The translations under genes were made by a program, and so were the position numbers. Positions 1 through 6,127 of a DNA stretch of 8,947 nt are shown piece after piece. This DNA is from Desulfobacterales bacterium (GTDB lineage Bacteria; Desulfobacterota; Desulfobulbia; Desulfobulbales; BM004): assembly GCA_030621655.1 (NCBI GenBank), contig JAUXHH010000058.1:1-8947 (forward strand), given 5' to 3'. The notes beneath the pieces were generated by a model that ran no database searches, was not told where the DNA came from, and saw only the letters and a program-made list of their open reading frames with translations. Position 1 is the stretch's first letter. Every line of letters begins with the position of its first letter.

Positions 1-360
1 ACCGATAAAGAGCGACTGGAAGACGGTTCCTCCAAATGCGCTTGCCACAAAAAAACCCATGGCAAAAGGCAGGACAAAGCCCCCGACTGCCACAGCAAGT
101 GACGGCCATATATGCTCAAGCAGCTCCTTGGGGTCCATCTCCATGCCGGCATAGAACATGGCAAAAAATATTCCCAGATCGGCAAGAAACGTTAGGCCCT
201 CTGAAGGACTGATGATATTCAACACCGCCGGCCCCAACATCAGACCTGTTACAAGTTGGCCGAGCATGACCGGAAGCCCGAAACGTGCAAAGAGAGCTCC
301 CATGGGCCATGCCACAGCCAGAATAATGAGAAGACTTATAATTAAATGATCAGTCAGCAT
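1..360 (-). CDS. Kef-type (CPA2) cation:proton antiporter, N-terminal part, cut by the window edge
   Basis: The reading frame runs from ATG at 360 to the window edge and gives 120 residues without a stop. It shows the start of a monovalent cation:proton antiporter of the CPA2/Kef family, an inner-membrane exchanger of Na+ or K+ for H+. Four hydrophobic segments are visible: about residues 6-28, 33-51, 57-75 and 84-110. Family-like motifs are GQLVTGLMLGP in segment 2 and the stretch LADLGIFFAMFYAGMEMD, which matches the usual 'lG(l/i)..l.F.aGlE.d' signature. A strong AAGGAGG ribosome binding site lies at 373-379, though its 12-base spacing is a little long. A TAA codon just upstream in frame makes 360 the first possible start. 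The gene diverges from the glycosyltransferase operon. The ion and any C-terminal TrkA-N domain lie outside the window. Confidence 0.87.
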   Translation of the reverse strand, partial: MLTDHLIISLLIILAVAWPMGALFARFGLPVMLGQLVTGLMLGPAVLNIISPSEGLTFLADLGIFFAMFYAGMEMDPKELLEHIWPSLAVAVGGFVLPFAMGFFVASAFGGTVFQSLFIG

Positions 361-537
361 ATATATTTACATCCTCCTTCGTTACTTTCACAATGGTTAG
401 AATGCTTACACTGGCTTGTCAAGAGATAAACACGAGCCTCGTCTGAAAAAAAGCCTGTATTATTCCTTGTAGCGGCACACCTGCCATGTCTGTTAGATTA
501 ATTTCTAACCGCCTTCCACCTTATTTAACTTAAATGT
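361..537. promoter_or_regulatory. Divergent intergenic region between antiporter and glycosyltransferase operon
   Basis: This gap should contain the promoters of both divergent units. A perfect TTGACA on the minus strand (417-422) could be the antiporter's -35 box, but no good -10 follows at 16-18 bases. A GTTAGA/TCTAAC inverted repeat with a 6-base spacer (492-509) lies 28 bases before the glycosyltransferase start and looks like an operator or a small hairpin. A short palindrome ACGAGcCTCGT occurs at 432-442. No coding potential was seen. Confidence 0.4.
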
Positions 538-1356
538 ATGGACAACCCATTGAACATCAGCTGCATTATCCCAACCAGGAACCGGAGCAGTATGGTGCTT
601 GAAGCCATTGAAAGCATCAGACAGCAACAATGTGCTGATTTAGAGATAATAGTTGTTGATGACGGCTCAACAGATCATACCCGGGCTGAAATCAAATCCA
701 TGTTCCCGGGAATCCGCCTGGTCAGACTTGATGGCGTAGGTCCTGGTTCAGCACGCAATGCAGGTGTTGATGCATCAAGCGGGGACATACTCATGTTCCT
801 TGATTCGGATGATCTTTGGCTCGAAAACCATGTGCAACAACTCGTCGATGTCTTGAAACGGGGATTTCAGGTTGCCTACGGAACCACAAAAACCAGCGAT
901 GAAATCAACGGCAGAGATTTTCTCATACCGGATAAAAGTGAAGGGCTGGAAGGAGATTGCTTTGAAGCATTGTTACGCTGGTGCTTTCTGGTTCCGTCCT
1001 CCATCGCTCTCAGCCGTAAAGCCTTTATGGCAGTCGGCGGCTTCGATACTGCTGCCTGCGGCGAAGACTGGATCTTCTTTCTCAAACTCTCAGCACGATT
1101 TCCTTTTGGTTACGCAGGGCCAACTCCTTTAACTTTAAGGAAGCTGCATAAAGGAAGTCTCTGTTTTTTAAGTGACAAGAAAAAACTTCTTGCTATCATC
1201 AATCAAGTGTTTTCTGTTCTTGAAAACGAACCAAGGGCAACTGCTGCACATCGCAACCATTTCAGCAGGCTTTATGACTGGACTGCTGCAAATATGGACC
1301 AATGGTCAACTGTGCAGGATTGGTATCTGCAAATGCTGCGGGAGAAAATTATTTGA
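538..1356 (+). CDS. Family 2 (GT-A fold) glycosyltransferase
   Basis: A 272-residue inverting glycosyltransferase of family GT2. It would transfer a sugar from a nucleotide-sugar to an unknown acceptor. Visible motifs are the N-terminal strand ISCIIPTRNR (7-16), VVDDGSTD (39-46) for nucleotide binding, the metal-binding DSDD (89-92) after hydrophobic ILMFL, and GED (175-177) in the position of the usual catalytic-base acidic motif. There is no signal peptide or transmembrane segment, so the enzyme is probably cytosolic or peripheral. The ATG at 538 has no clear ribosome binding site, but an in-frame TAA lies a few codons upstream, so it is the first possible ATG. The stop codon overlaps the TTG start of folE2 by 4 bases, which makes it the first gene of a coupled three-gene operon. 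The acceptor is unknown; the link to a pterin enzyme is unusual. Confidence 0.9.
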   Translation: MDNPLNISCIIPTRNRSSMVLEAIESIRQQQCADLEIIVVDDGSTDHTRAEIKSMFPGIRLVRLDGVGPGSARNAGVDASSGDILMFLDSDDLWLENHVQQLVDVLKRGFQVAYGTTKTSDEINGRDFLIPDKSEGLEGDCFEALLRWCFLVPSSIALSRKAFMAVGGFDTAACGEDWIFFLKLSARFPFGYAGPTPLTLRKLHKGSLCFLSDKKKLLAIINQVFSVLENEPRATAAHRNHFSRLYDWTAANMDQWSTVQDWYLQMLREKII

Positions 1357-2288
1357 GCACCTTCATTCCCAAAGAAAAACACCGACTTGTGCTGGAAACC
1401 TGCATTGATGTGCCGGAAGAGTCACCCTCCTTCCCCATGCCATTGCAGAAGGTCGGCATTTCAGGGAAAACCGTCTGGGTAAGCCTTACCGACAACAAAG
1501 GCGGACACTTACCCTTTACTGCCAGAATTCTAGTCAACCTCCCTGCCACCAAACGCGGTATTCACATGTCCAGGATTGAACAGGCAATTACAACCTTGCA
1601 TGATAAGCAGTTCACCAGCCTGCCGGAATATGGAAAGTTACTTGCCTCCCATGTTCTTGAAGCTCAAAATGCGCAGAACGTTTCTCTTGAATTAACCGGG
1701 CGGATGCCTCACATCCAGAAGGCCTCTGTCAGCAGACTTACCTCAATTGATTCCATTGAGATAAGCTTCTCGATCGAGCTTGAAAAAAATGAAAATGAAA
1801 CACTGGAAAGTGTCTATGTCGGTGCGGGGATGCATCACCTTACTGCCTGTCCCTGTACCCTTTCATACAACAAGGTCCTCTTCAACCGTTTTAATGATCC
1901 CTGGCCTCAGGCCACCCATTCTCAAAGATCAAAAACCAAACTGTCGGTCGGTACCACGGATTTTAAACAGCTCCCTGATTATGGTGTACTGGTAGATATA
2001 CTTCATGAAGTCCTGCATGTATCCCAGGATCTTCTCAAACGCCCGGATGAAACTGAACTCGTTTTAAAGGCCCATAGGAATCCTCAGTTTGCCGAAGATA
2101 CTGTCCGCGAGATAGCACGTGCAGCAGGAGAAAAATTTAACGATATCCTTCCCCCTGAGACCAGAGTACTGGTAAAAACCCTCAGCCTGGAAAGTATACA
2201 TATTCATGATGTGGAGTGTTGTCTTGACACCAAACTTGGTGAGATCCTGGCAACTTCCGCTGCAACAACAAAGGAGCAGAACAAATGA
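1353..2288 (+). CDS. folE2: GTP cyclohydrolase IB (FolE2 family), TTG start
   Basis: Converts GTP to 7,8-dihydroneopterin triphosphate, the first step to folate, other pterins and queuosine-type deazapurines. The 311-residue protein shows family signatures: KVGISG (33-38), RGIHMSR (68-74), the CPC motif (166-168) with the metal/catalytic cysteine, THSQRS (188-193), KRPDE (229-233), NPQFAEDTVR (243-252) and ESIHIHDVE (280-288). It is unrelated in sequence to the zinc-dependent FolE (IA) type. The start is assigned to TTG at 1353: a GGGAG ribosome binding site (1340-1344) lies 8 bases upstream, and TTGA forms a 4-base overlap with the glycosyltransferase stop. An upstream ATG at 1302 would add 17 residues of unlikely sequence inside the previous gene. 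Its own stop overlaps the next start as ATGA. In many bacteria folE2 is induced by zinc shortage; no Zur-like site was recognised here. Confidence 0.93.
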   Translation: MSTFIPKEKHRLVLETCIDVPEESPSFPMPLQKVGISGKTVWVSLTDNKGGHLPFTARILVNLPATKRGIHMSRIEQAITTLHDKQFTSLPEYGKLLASHVLEAQNAQNVSLELTGRMPHIQKASVSRLTSIDSIEISFSIELEKNENETLESVYVGAGMHHLTACPCTLSYNKVLFNRFNDPWPQATHSQRSKTKLSVGTTDFKQLPDYGVLVDILHEVLHVSQDLLKRPDETELVLKAHRNPQFAEDTVREIARAAGEKFNDILPPETRVLVKTLSLESIHIHDVECCLDTKLGEILATSAATTKEQNK

Positions 2289-2821
2289 CAAGGAATGCCA
2301 TCGTAGCAGAGATCCCAGGCTTCTATAAAGTCATAGCCTTAAAACCCTTTAGAAAAACCACGGGGGTTTCTTTTGATATCCTGCCCAAGGACCTGATTCC
2401 CAAGGTCGATGCAATTGACAGGGTCATCCATAAAAACAAAGCAGTGTCTCCAGGCCCTGTTGGCGATGTGCATGAACCCTGGTATATGCATCCATATCAG
2501 GATGACAACCTCATGGTCCTCCAGGGTGTTCGTTATGTTGATATCTATACCAGGGCTCACGGCAGGATTGAATCATTTGTCATCACACCGGAACGGCTGG
2601 AACATGACAGTAAGATATTGTATGACGGCCCTGCCCTGCTTGTCTGGCCCAGAACTGTTTTTCACCGCATAAAAAGCGGCGACAGCGGTTCTGCCTCAAT
2701 AAACCTTGCCACCCACTACGAGGGTATTGACATGCGGACAAATTTCAATATTTACGACCTTGATACCGAAACAGGTAAATTCAAGGTAATCCGCGATGGG
2801 CATCTGGACCAATCAATGTGA
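2285..2821 (+). CDS. Cupin-fold protein of unknown function
   Basis: A 178-residue soluble protein with features of a single-domain cupin (double-stranded beta-helix). The centre reads as cupin motif 1: H63-E-P-W-Y-M-H69-P-Y-Q72-D-D-N, then VLQG ending at Gly81. A motif 2-like segment (about 115-142) holds WPRTVFH with H127 as a likely third metal ligand. H63, H69, Q72 or D73 and H127 are candidate ligands. The length and the QDDNL segment faintly recall RmlC-type sugar epimerases, but the RmlC catalytic pattern is not evident. The ATG at 2285 has an excellent AAGGAG site (2271-2276) 8 bases upstream and overlaps the folE2 stop by 4 bases, so translation is probably coupled. Its place behind a glycosyltransferase and a GTP cyclohydrolase suggests a role on a sugar or pterin product; this is inference. 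Confidence 0.72.
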   Translation: MTRNAIVAEIPGFYKVIALKPFRKTTGVSFDILPKDLIPKVDAIDRVIHKNKAVSPGPVGDVHEPWYMHPYQDDNLMVLQGVRYVDIYTRAHGRIESFVITPERLEHDSKILYDGPALLVWPRTVFHRIKSGDSGSASINLATHYEGIDMRTNFNIYDLDTETGKFKVIRDGHLDQSM

Positions 2822-2842
2822 CAGACTTGTCTGGAAAGCGGG

Positions 2843-3652
2843 CTAATTATTTTTCTTCTTATCCGTGCTTTCCTGGATAATCTTAGTATTACCGGGCGGA
2901 AAACAGTTGGCTGCCTCCTTGATCCTGCCTGCCTGACGAAGTTCAATATATTCATTAACCAGTGGCAGCATATCATCAAGATACTGCCCGATCTCTTTCT
3001 CAGTAGCGGTTGTCAGGGTCTGACAGAAAAGACATTTACGTTCTCCGCCCCCGGTTGAAGGCAGGCCAAAATCCTCCAGCAGATGCCTGGTGATCATTTC
3101 ATCATCCAGGTCTTCATAAACCGGGAAATGTGTCCGGACTCCAAACGAACTCGAAAAATCCGCAATCTTTTCCATAAACACAGGGGTCTGTTCCGGGTAA
3201 TACTCCTGTCTTTTGGCATAACCGGTGACAAGATGGGGAATAAAATTTTCAATACAATAAATTATTGCCCTGGTGTGCATGGCAACCTTACAGGCAACAC
3301 AGACAAGATTCTTGCCGTTATAACGTGGCATAAGCTCTTCATAACGGTCAAGCCACAACCCCTGAAACAGCCGCCCCATATCGAGTTCAACCATCAGAAC
3401 CCCGGGCAGCCGTTCCGTACTATCCGAGGAATGCATCTCCGTCAGGGGTACCTGTTTAGCCAGGATTTTTTGGGCAGCCTCAAAACGGAGCCGGGGAAAA
3501 TCATGAAACCGGCTCATGCCGTTCAGCATATGCAGCAGATGGATGTGTTTGGGACGCGGTAGCCCCGGATGATGTCCTAATGAAGCAAGGGCATAAACAG
3601 CAAGGGAATCCGTCCCGCCTGAAAACATGATCGCAAGTTCCATTTTTTCCAT
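2843..3652 (-). CDS. PP-loop (N-type) ATP pyrophosphatase with two CxxC pairs
   Basis: A 269-residue enzyme of the adenine nucleotide alpha-hydrolase superfamily. The PP-loop SGGTDS is at residues 11-16 after a short hydrophobic strand, as in enzymes that adenylate a carbonyl before amidation or thiolation. Two cysteine pairs follow, C118-V-A-C121 and C207-L-F-C210, with a further C133. A central GYAKRQEYYPEQT (144-156) and a C-terminal helical part complete it. The cysteine layout is broadly like TtcA/TtuA-type tRNA thiolases, where cysteines hold an iron-sulfur cluster; zinc binding is equally possible. The QueC signature (one C-terminal cluster of four cysteines) is absent, so preQ0 synthase is not supported despite the nearby folE2. 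ATG at 3652 has a GAGG site 7 bases upstream. The lysine/asparagine-rich end is likely disordered. It converges with the cupin gene, leaving 21 bases. Confidence 0.83.
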   Translation of the reverse strand: MEKMELAIMFSGGTDSLAVYALASLGHHPGLPRPKHIHLLHMLNGMSRFHDFPRLRFEAAQKILAKQVPLTEMHSSDSTERLPGVLMVELDMGRLFQGLWLDRYEELMPRYNGKNLVCVACKVAMHTRAIIYCIENFIPHLVTGYAKRQEYYPEQTPVFMEKIADFSSSFGVRTHFPVYEDLDDEMITRHLLEDFGLPSTGGGERKCLFCQTLTTATEKEIGQYLDDMLPLVNEYIELRQAGRIKEAANCFPPGNTKIIQESTDKKKNN

Positions 3653-3845
3653 GATAAAGCCTCATTCACTCAATACAAAAAAGTGTATAAATAATATCCG
3701 GGCCAGAGAACCCAGCTTTAGCCTGCCACTCACAACGTAACAGGCATTTATGCCTTAGTGCCTTGTATGCTGAAAAGCTGGCTGAAAATTCGGCATAGCC
3801 AGTGTATTATGACCTAGCCCTGAGGACCAGCGTTTCTCTTTTGAA
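3653..3845. other. Intergenic region with overlapping inverted repeats
   Basis: This 193-base gap lies between ribD-like (upstream on the minus strand) and the PP-loop gene. It contains three inverted repeats: CCAGCTTT/AAAGCTGG (3712-3719 and 3774-3781), AGGCATTTATGCCT (3742-3755) nested inside it, and CTGGCT/AGCCAG (3778-3783 and 3797-3802). The first and third share bases 3778-3781 and so cannot form together. No open frame of interest and no convincing sigma-70 promoter for the PP-loop gene were seen. Confidence 0.5.
3774..3802 (-). terminator. Possible weak terminator after the aroB/reductase cluster
   Basis: Read on the minus strand, CTGGCT and AGCCAG form a 6-bp GC-rich stem with a 13-base loop, followed directly by CTTTT. 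It lies about 43 bases after the reductase stop codon. The loop is long and the T run short, so termination would be weak. Confidence 0.35.
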
Positions 3846-4487
3846 TTACTCCGTTTTTTTGGTGCGGTAATGCAGAAACACTTCTCCGGTTGAAACAGAT
3901 TCGCAGGACAGCAGCTCTAATTCCAGGAACGGATTCCCGAGGTATTTCGGACCATCGGCAATGGCAGGCCCATTTTGCTCTCCTGAAATAAACGGCATGA
4001 TGGTCAGCAGGATTTCATCAACTAAACCTTGAGCCAGGGCAGAATAGTTGAGTTGCGCCCCGCCTTCTATTAATAACGACTCCACTCCCTTTTCAGCTAA
4101 AAAATCGATCGCTGCCTGCAAAGACAGACCATATGGCCCTTGAGGCAATGAGATTACTTGAGCCTCGCCCTTTAACTTATCCTGCACTGCAAAGAAATTG
4201 TCCTTTGAGGTAAAAACAACCGGTTTGGGGCCATGCTTGAACAGCTTTTTCCCTTCCATGGGAATTGAACCGCCCTGAGAGATTATAGATCTGATACGAT
4301 CTGGTGGAAGGATGCCGTTTGTTCCACGCATTTCCGGATTTTCCAAGCGCAGGGTATTGGCCCCCATAATACTGGCATGGGTTTTATCTCTTAGGTCTTC
4401 CAACCTGCGACGATCCAACAGACTCCCATGCCCTACAGGGCTTATCCTGCCACAGATTGTCGTGGCGCCGACAAGAATGACTTTCAC
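3846..4487 (-). CDS. Stand-alone RibD C-terminal-type (dihydrofolate reductase-like) reductase
   Basis: A 213-residue protein matching the RibD_C fold, the NADPH-dependent reductase that reduces the ribosyl chain of a diaminopyrimidine intermediate in riboflavin synthesis. The segments GATTICGRISPVG (7-19), LRDKTHASIMGANTLRLENP (32-51) and LLIEGGAQL (138-146) followed by GLVDEILLTIMP (154-165) match the family pattern. No N-terminal cytidine deaminase-like domain is present, so it is not the usual bifunctional RibD; it resembles the single-domain archaeal or yeast-type reductases. Start is GTG at 4487, one base after the aroB stop, with an AAAGG site 9 bases upstream inside aroB, implying coupled translation. 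Substrate is uncertain: riboflavin precursor, or a pterin or another pyrimidine, given folE2 nearby. A full-length ribD elsewhere in the genome would argue for a separate role. Confidence 0.82.
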   Translation of the reverse strand: MKVILVGATTICGRISPVGHGSLLDRRRLEDLRDKTHASIMGANTLRLENPEMRGTNGILPPDRIRSIISQGGSIPMEGKKLFKHGPKPVVFTSKDNFFAVQDKLKGEAQVISLPQGPYGLSLQAAIDFLAEKGVESLLIEGGAQLNYSALAQGLVDEILLTIMPFISGEQNGPAIADGPKYLGNPFLELELLSCESVSTGEVFLHYRTKKTE

Positions 4488-4488
4488 T

Positions 4489-5559
4489 TTATAAAACCTT
4501 TGCGATCAGTTCTGCCTCAATCTCGTCAGTTATTATTACCCTGCCTATGGTCGTTGGCAGCACAAAAAAGATCTTCCCGCCTATGGTTTTCTTGTCTGCC
4601 AGGAGATACTCCTGAATCCTGGCACGGTCATATTCAGGCGGAATAGTCACCGGTAAACCGAATTTACGGATCAGGTTTTCAATGCGCTCTTTTTCCCGTC
4701 CATCCAGAATTCCTTTTAAAACGGCAAGCTCTGCCGCAGCCACCATACCCATTGCAACAGCCGAGCCATGGGCCAGTTTATAGTCTGAAACAGCCTCGAC
4801 CGCGTGCCCGATGGTGTGCCCGAAATTGAGAATGCGCCTGAGGTCGGATTCTTTCTCGTCAGCTTCAACAACGGCCGCCTTGATCTTGCAACACCTGGCA
4901 ATAACATCCTCCAGAACCTGTAAATCAAGGGCAAGAATATCTTTTAGACTCATTTCAAGGAACTTGAAAAAATCGAGATCGTATATAATTCCGTACTTGA
5001 TCACTTCAGCCAGGCCGTTCAAGAGCTCACTCTTCGGTAATTGCCGGAGGATCCGGCTATCAATAAATACTGCTTTGGGTTGATAAAAGGCCCCGACCAG
5101 GTTCTTTCCTTCAGGGAGATCAACCCCTGTCTTACCACCAACAGAACTGTCCACCTGGGCCAGCAGGGTTGTGGGTATTTGGGCAAATGGAATGGAACGC
5201 ATATAACTCGCTGCAACAAATCCTGTTATATCGCCTGTGACTCCTCCTCCCAGAGCAAGAAGTCCATCCTTGCGATCAAAACCTGAGCGGGCAAGCCTGC
5301 TGGACAACTCTGCAACGGTGGCAAGATTCTTACTTCCTTCCCCCTGCGCAAAGGTAATCATCTCAGCCTCAATGTCATTATTTCCCAGAGAAGCAAGCAG
5401 CCTCTCACCAAACAATGCAGCCACATAATCATCAGCTATTATGCCGTAACGCTTGGCAAATGGATTTCTTTGCAGCTCATTGCCTATTTCATCGAGCAGA
5501 CCTTGCCTGATAATTATGGGATAAGACCTTTCATCAAGGCCGACCGTCAATTCTTTCAT
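4489..5559 (-). CDS. aroB: 3-dehydroquinate synthase
   Basis: Second enzyme of the shikimate pathway: turns DAHP into 3-dehydroquinate, using NAD+ and a divalent metal, in the cytosol. The 356-residue length is normal. The NAD-binding GGGVTGD (104-110), DSSVGGKTG (137-145), KNLVGAFYQP (152-161), the metal ligands E185 (LAEVIKYG), H248 (FGHTIGH) and H264 (LAHGSAV), and the C-terminal DKKTIGGKIFFVLP (322-335) are all intact, which favours true AroB over the related epi-valiolone or amino-DHQ synthases. ATG at 5559 has a GAGGG site about 11 bases upstream. It is followed after one base by the reductase gene and lies 49 bases after the stress protein gene, with a 14-bp palindrome in between that may carry its own promoter or operator. 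Confidence 0.96.
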   Translation of the reverse strand: MKELTVGLDERSYPIIIRQGLLDEIGNELQRNPFAKRYGIIADDYVAALFGERLLASLGNNDIEAEMITFAQGEGSKNLATVAELSSRLARSGFDRKDGLLALGGGVTGDITGFVAASYMRSIPFAQIPTTLLAQVDSSVGGKTGVDLPEGKNLVGAFYQPKAVFIDSRILRQLPKSELLNGLAEVIKYGIIYDLDFFKFLEMSLKDILALDLQVLEDVIARCCKIKAAVVEADEKESDLRRILNFGHTIGHAVEAVSDYKLAHGSAVAMGMVAAAELAVLKGILDGREKERIENLIRKFGLPVTIPPEYDRARIQEYLLADKKTIGGKIFFVLPTTIGRVIITDEIEAELIAKVL

Positions 5560-5583
5560 GTATTGCTTTTCCCTCGTTCGGTT

Positions 5584-5597
5584 AATAGTATACTATT
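5584..5597. promoter_or_regulatory. Perfect 14-bp palindrome between usp and aroB
   Basis: AATAGTATACTATT reads identically on both strands and sits in the 49-base usp-aroB gap, about 25 bases before aroB. It contains TATACT, a 5/6 match to a -10 box, but no matching -35 was found. It could be an operator or an internal promoter for aroB; no protein can be assigned. Confidence 0.35.
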
Positions 5598-5608
5598 TTA
5601 GCGGCAAT

Positions 5609-6097
5609 TTATTCGATTACCAGAACAGCACATTTCCTGGCTTCATGAATAATCCTGTTTGAAGTGGAGCCAAAAATAAACTCCTCCTTCTTTGAAATAC
5701 CGCGCCTGCCGATCACGATGGTGCAGCATTTCATTATTTCCTGTTCCTTGAGGATACAATCTGCAACAGAAGGAGCACGCATGGTCTCGATGCGTATCTT
5801 CACCTTGCCTTCCTGAAAACCGGCATCCAGGAGAATATACTTGTATTCCTCCATGATCTTTCTCGAGTCCTCACGATGTTCGGCAAGCCACTTTTGGCGC
5901 TCATCATTATCACGAAAAAAAGTGGCTTCAGGTTCGAGAATTATATGCAGCAGCGTTACCTGGAACCCCTCGTAGCAACCAAAAAAATCCGCCACAAAAA
6001 GAACCGCCCTCCTGGCATTGTCAGAGGTATCAACAGCAACCATGATATGCCTTTCAACCATGCCCGTAATATCGCACTTTGTATGATCTATACTCAT
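5609..6097 (-). CDS. Universal stress protein (UspA family)
   Basis: A 162-residue single-domain universal stress protein, a cytosolic small protein that in many members binds ATP. The N-terminal strand HIMVAVDTSDNARRAVLFV, with the Asp of VAVD, is typical, and the C-terminal part has the ATP-binding pattern G-R-R-G-x(9)-G-S-T-S-N-R-I, close to the canonical G-x2-G-x9-G-S/T-x. An insert of about 40 residues with many charged residues (FFRDNDERQKWLAEHRED) lies between strands 2 and 3, as is common in longer Usp proteins. The start is ATG at 6097, because GGAGG (6106-6110) lies 8 bases upstream; an in-frame TTG at 6112 would swallow that site. The gene follows the kinase-like gene by 30 bases and is likely co-transcribed with it. 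The exact function is unknown. Confidence 0.92.
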   Translation of the reverse strand: MSIDHTKCDITGMVERHIMVAVDTSDNARRAVLFVADFFGCYEGFQVTLLHIILEPEATFFRDNDERQKWLAEHREDSRKIMEEYKYILLDAGFQEGKVKIRIETMRAPSVADCILKEQEIMKCCTIVIGRRGISKKEEFIFGSTSNRIIHEARKCAVLVIE

Positions 6098-6116
6098 AAT
6101 TTTATCCTCCAAAATT
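6098..6116 (-). promoter_or_regulatory. A/U hairpin presenting the usp ribosome binding site
   Basis: In the minus-strand transcript, AAUUUU and AAAAUU form a perfect 6-bp A/U stem whose 7-base loop GGAGGAU is exactly the Shine-Dalgarno sequence. The usp start codon follows immediately. A weak all-A/U stem would melt with temperature or present the site in an open loop; either role is inference. Confidence 0.45.
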
Positions 6117-6127
6117 AAAGCAATGCG

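Noticed and set aside
417..422. TTGACA on the minus strand as a complete antiporter promoter
   Set aside because: No acceptable -10 hexamer lies 15-19 bases downstream, so only the -35-like box is noted.
2822..2842. CAGACTTGTCTG hairpin between the convergent cupin and PP-loop genes as a terminator
   Set aside because: The stem is only 5 bp with a 2-base loop and the T-rich stretch begins more than 10 bases later inside the PP-loop gene, so termination cannot be supported.
3083..3562. A 159-codon plus-strand frame inside the PP-loop gene
   Set aside because: It is antisense to a well supported coding region, with no ribosome binding site and no recognisable motif.
2843..3652. Assigning the PP-loop gene as queC (7-cyano-7-deazaguanine synthase)
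   Set aside because: SGGTDS is shared by the whole superfamily; the C-terminal four-cysteine zinc cluster of QueC is absent, and no queD or queE is nearby.
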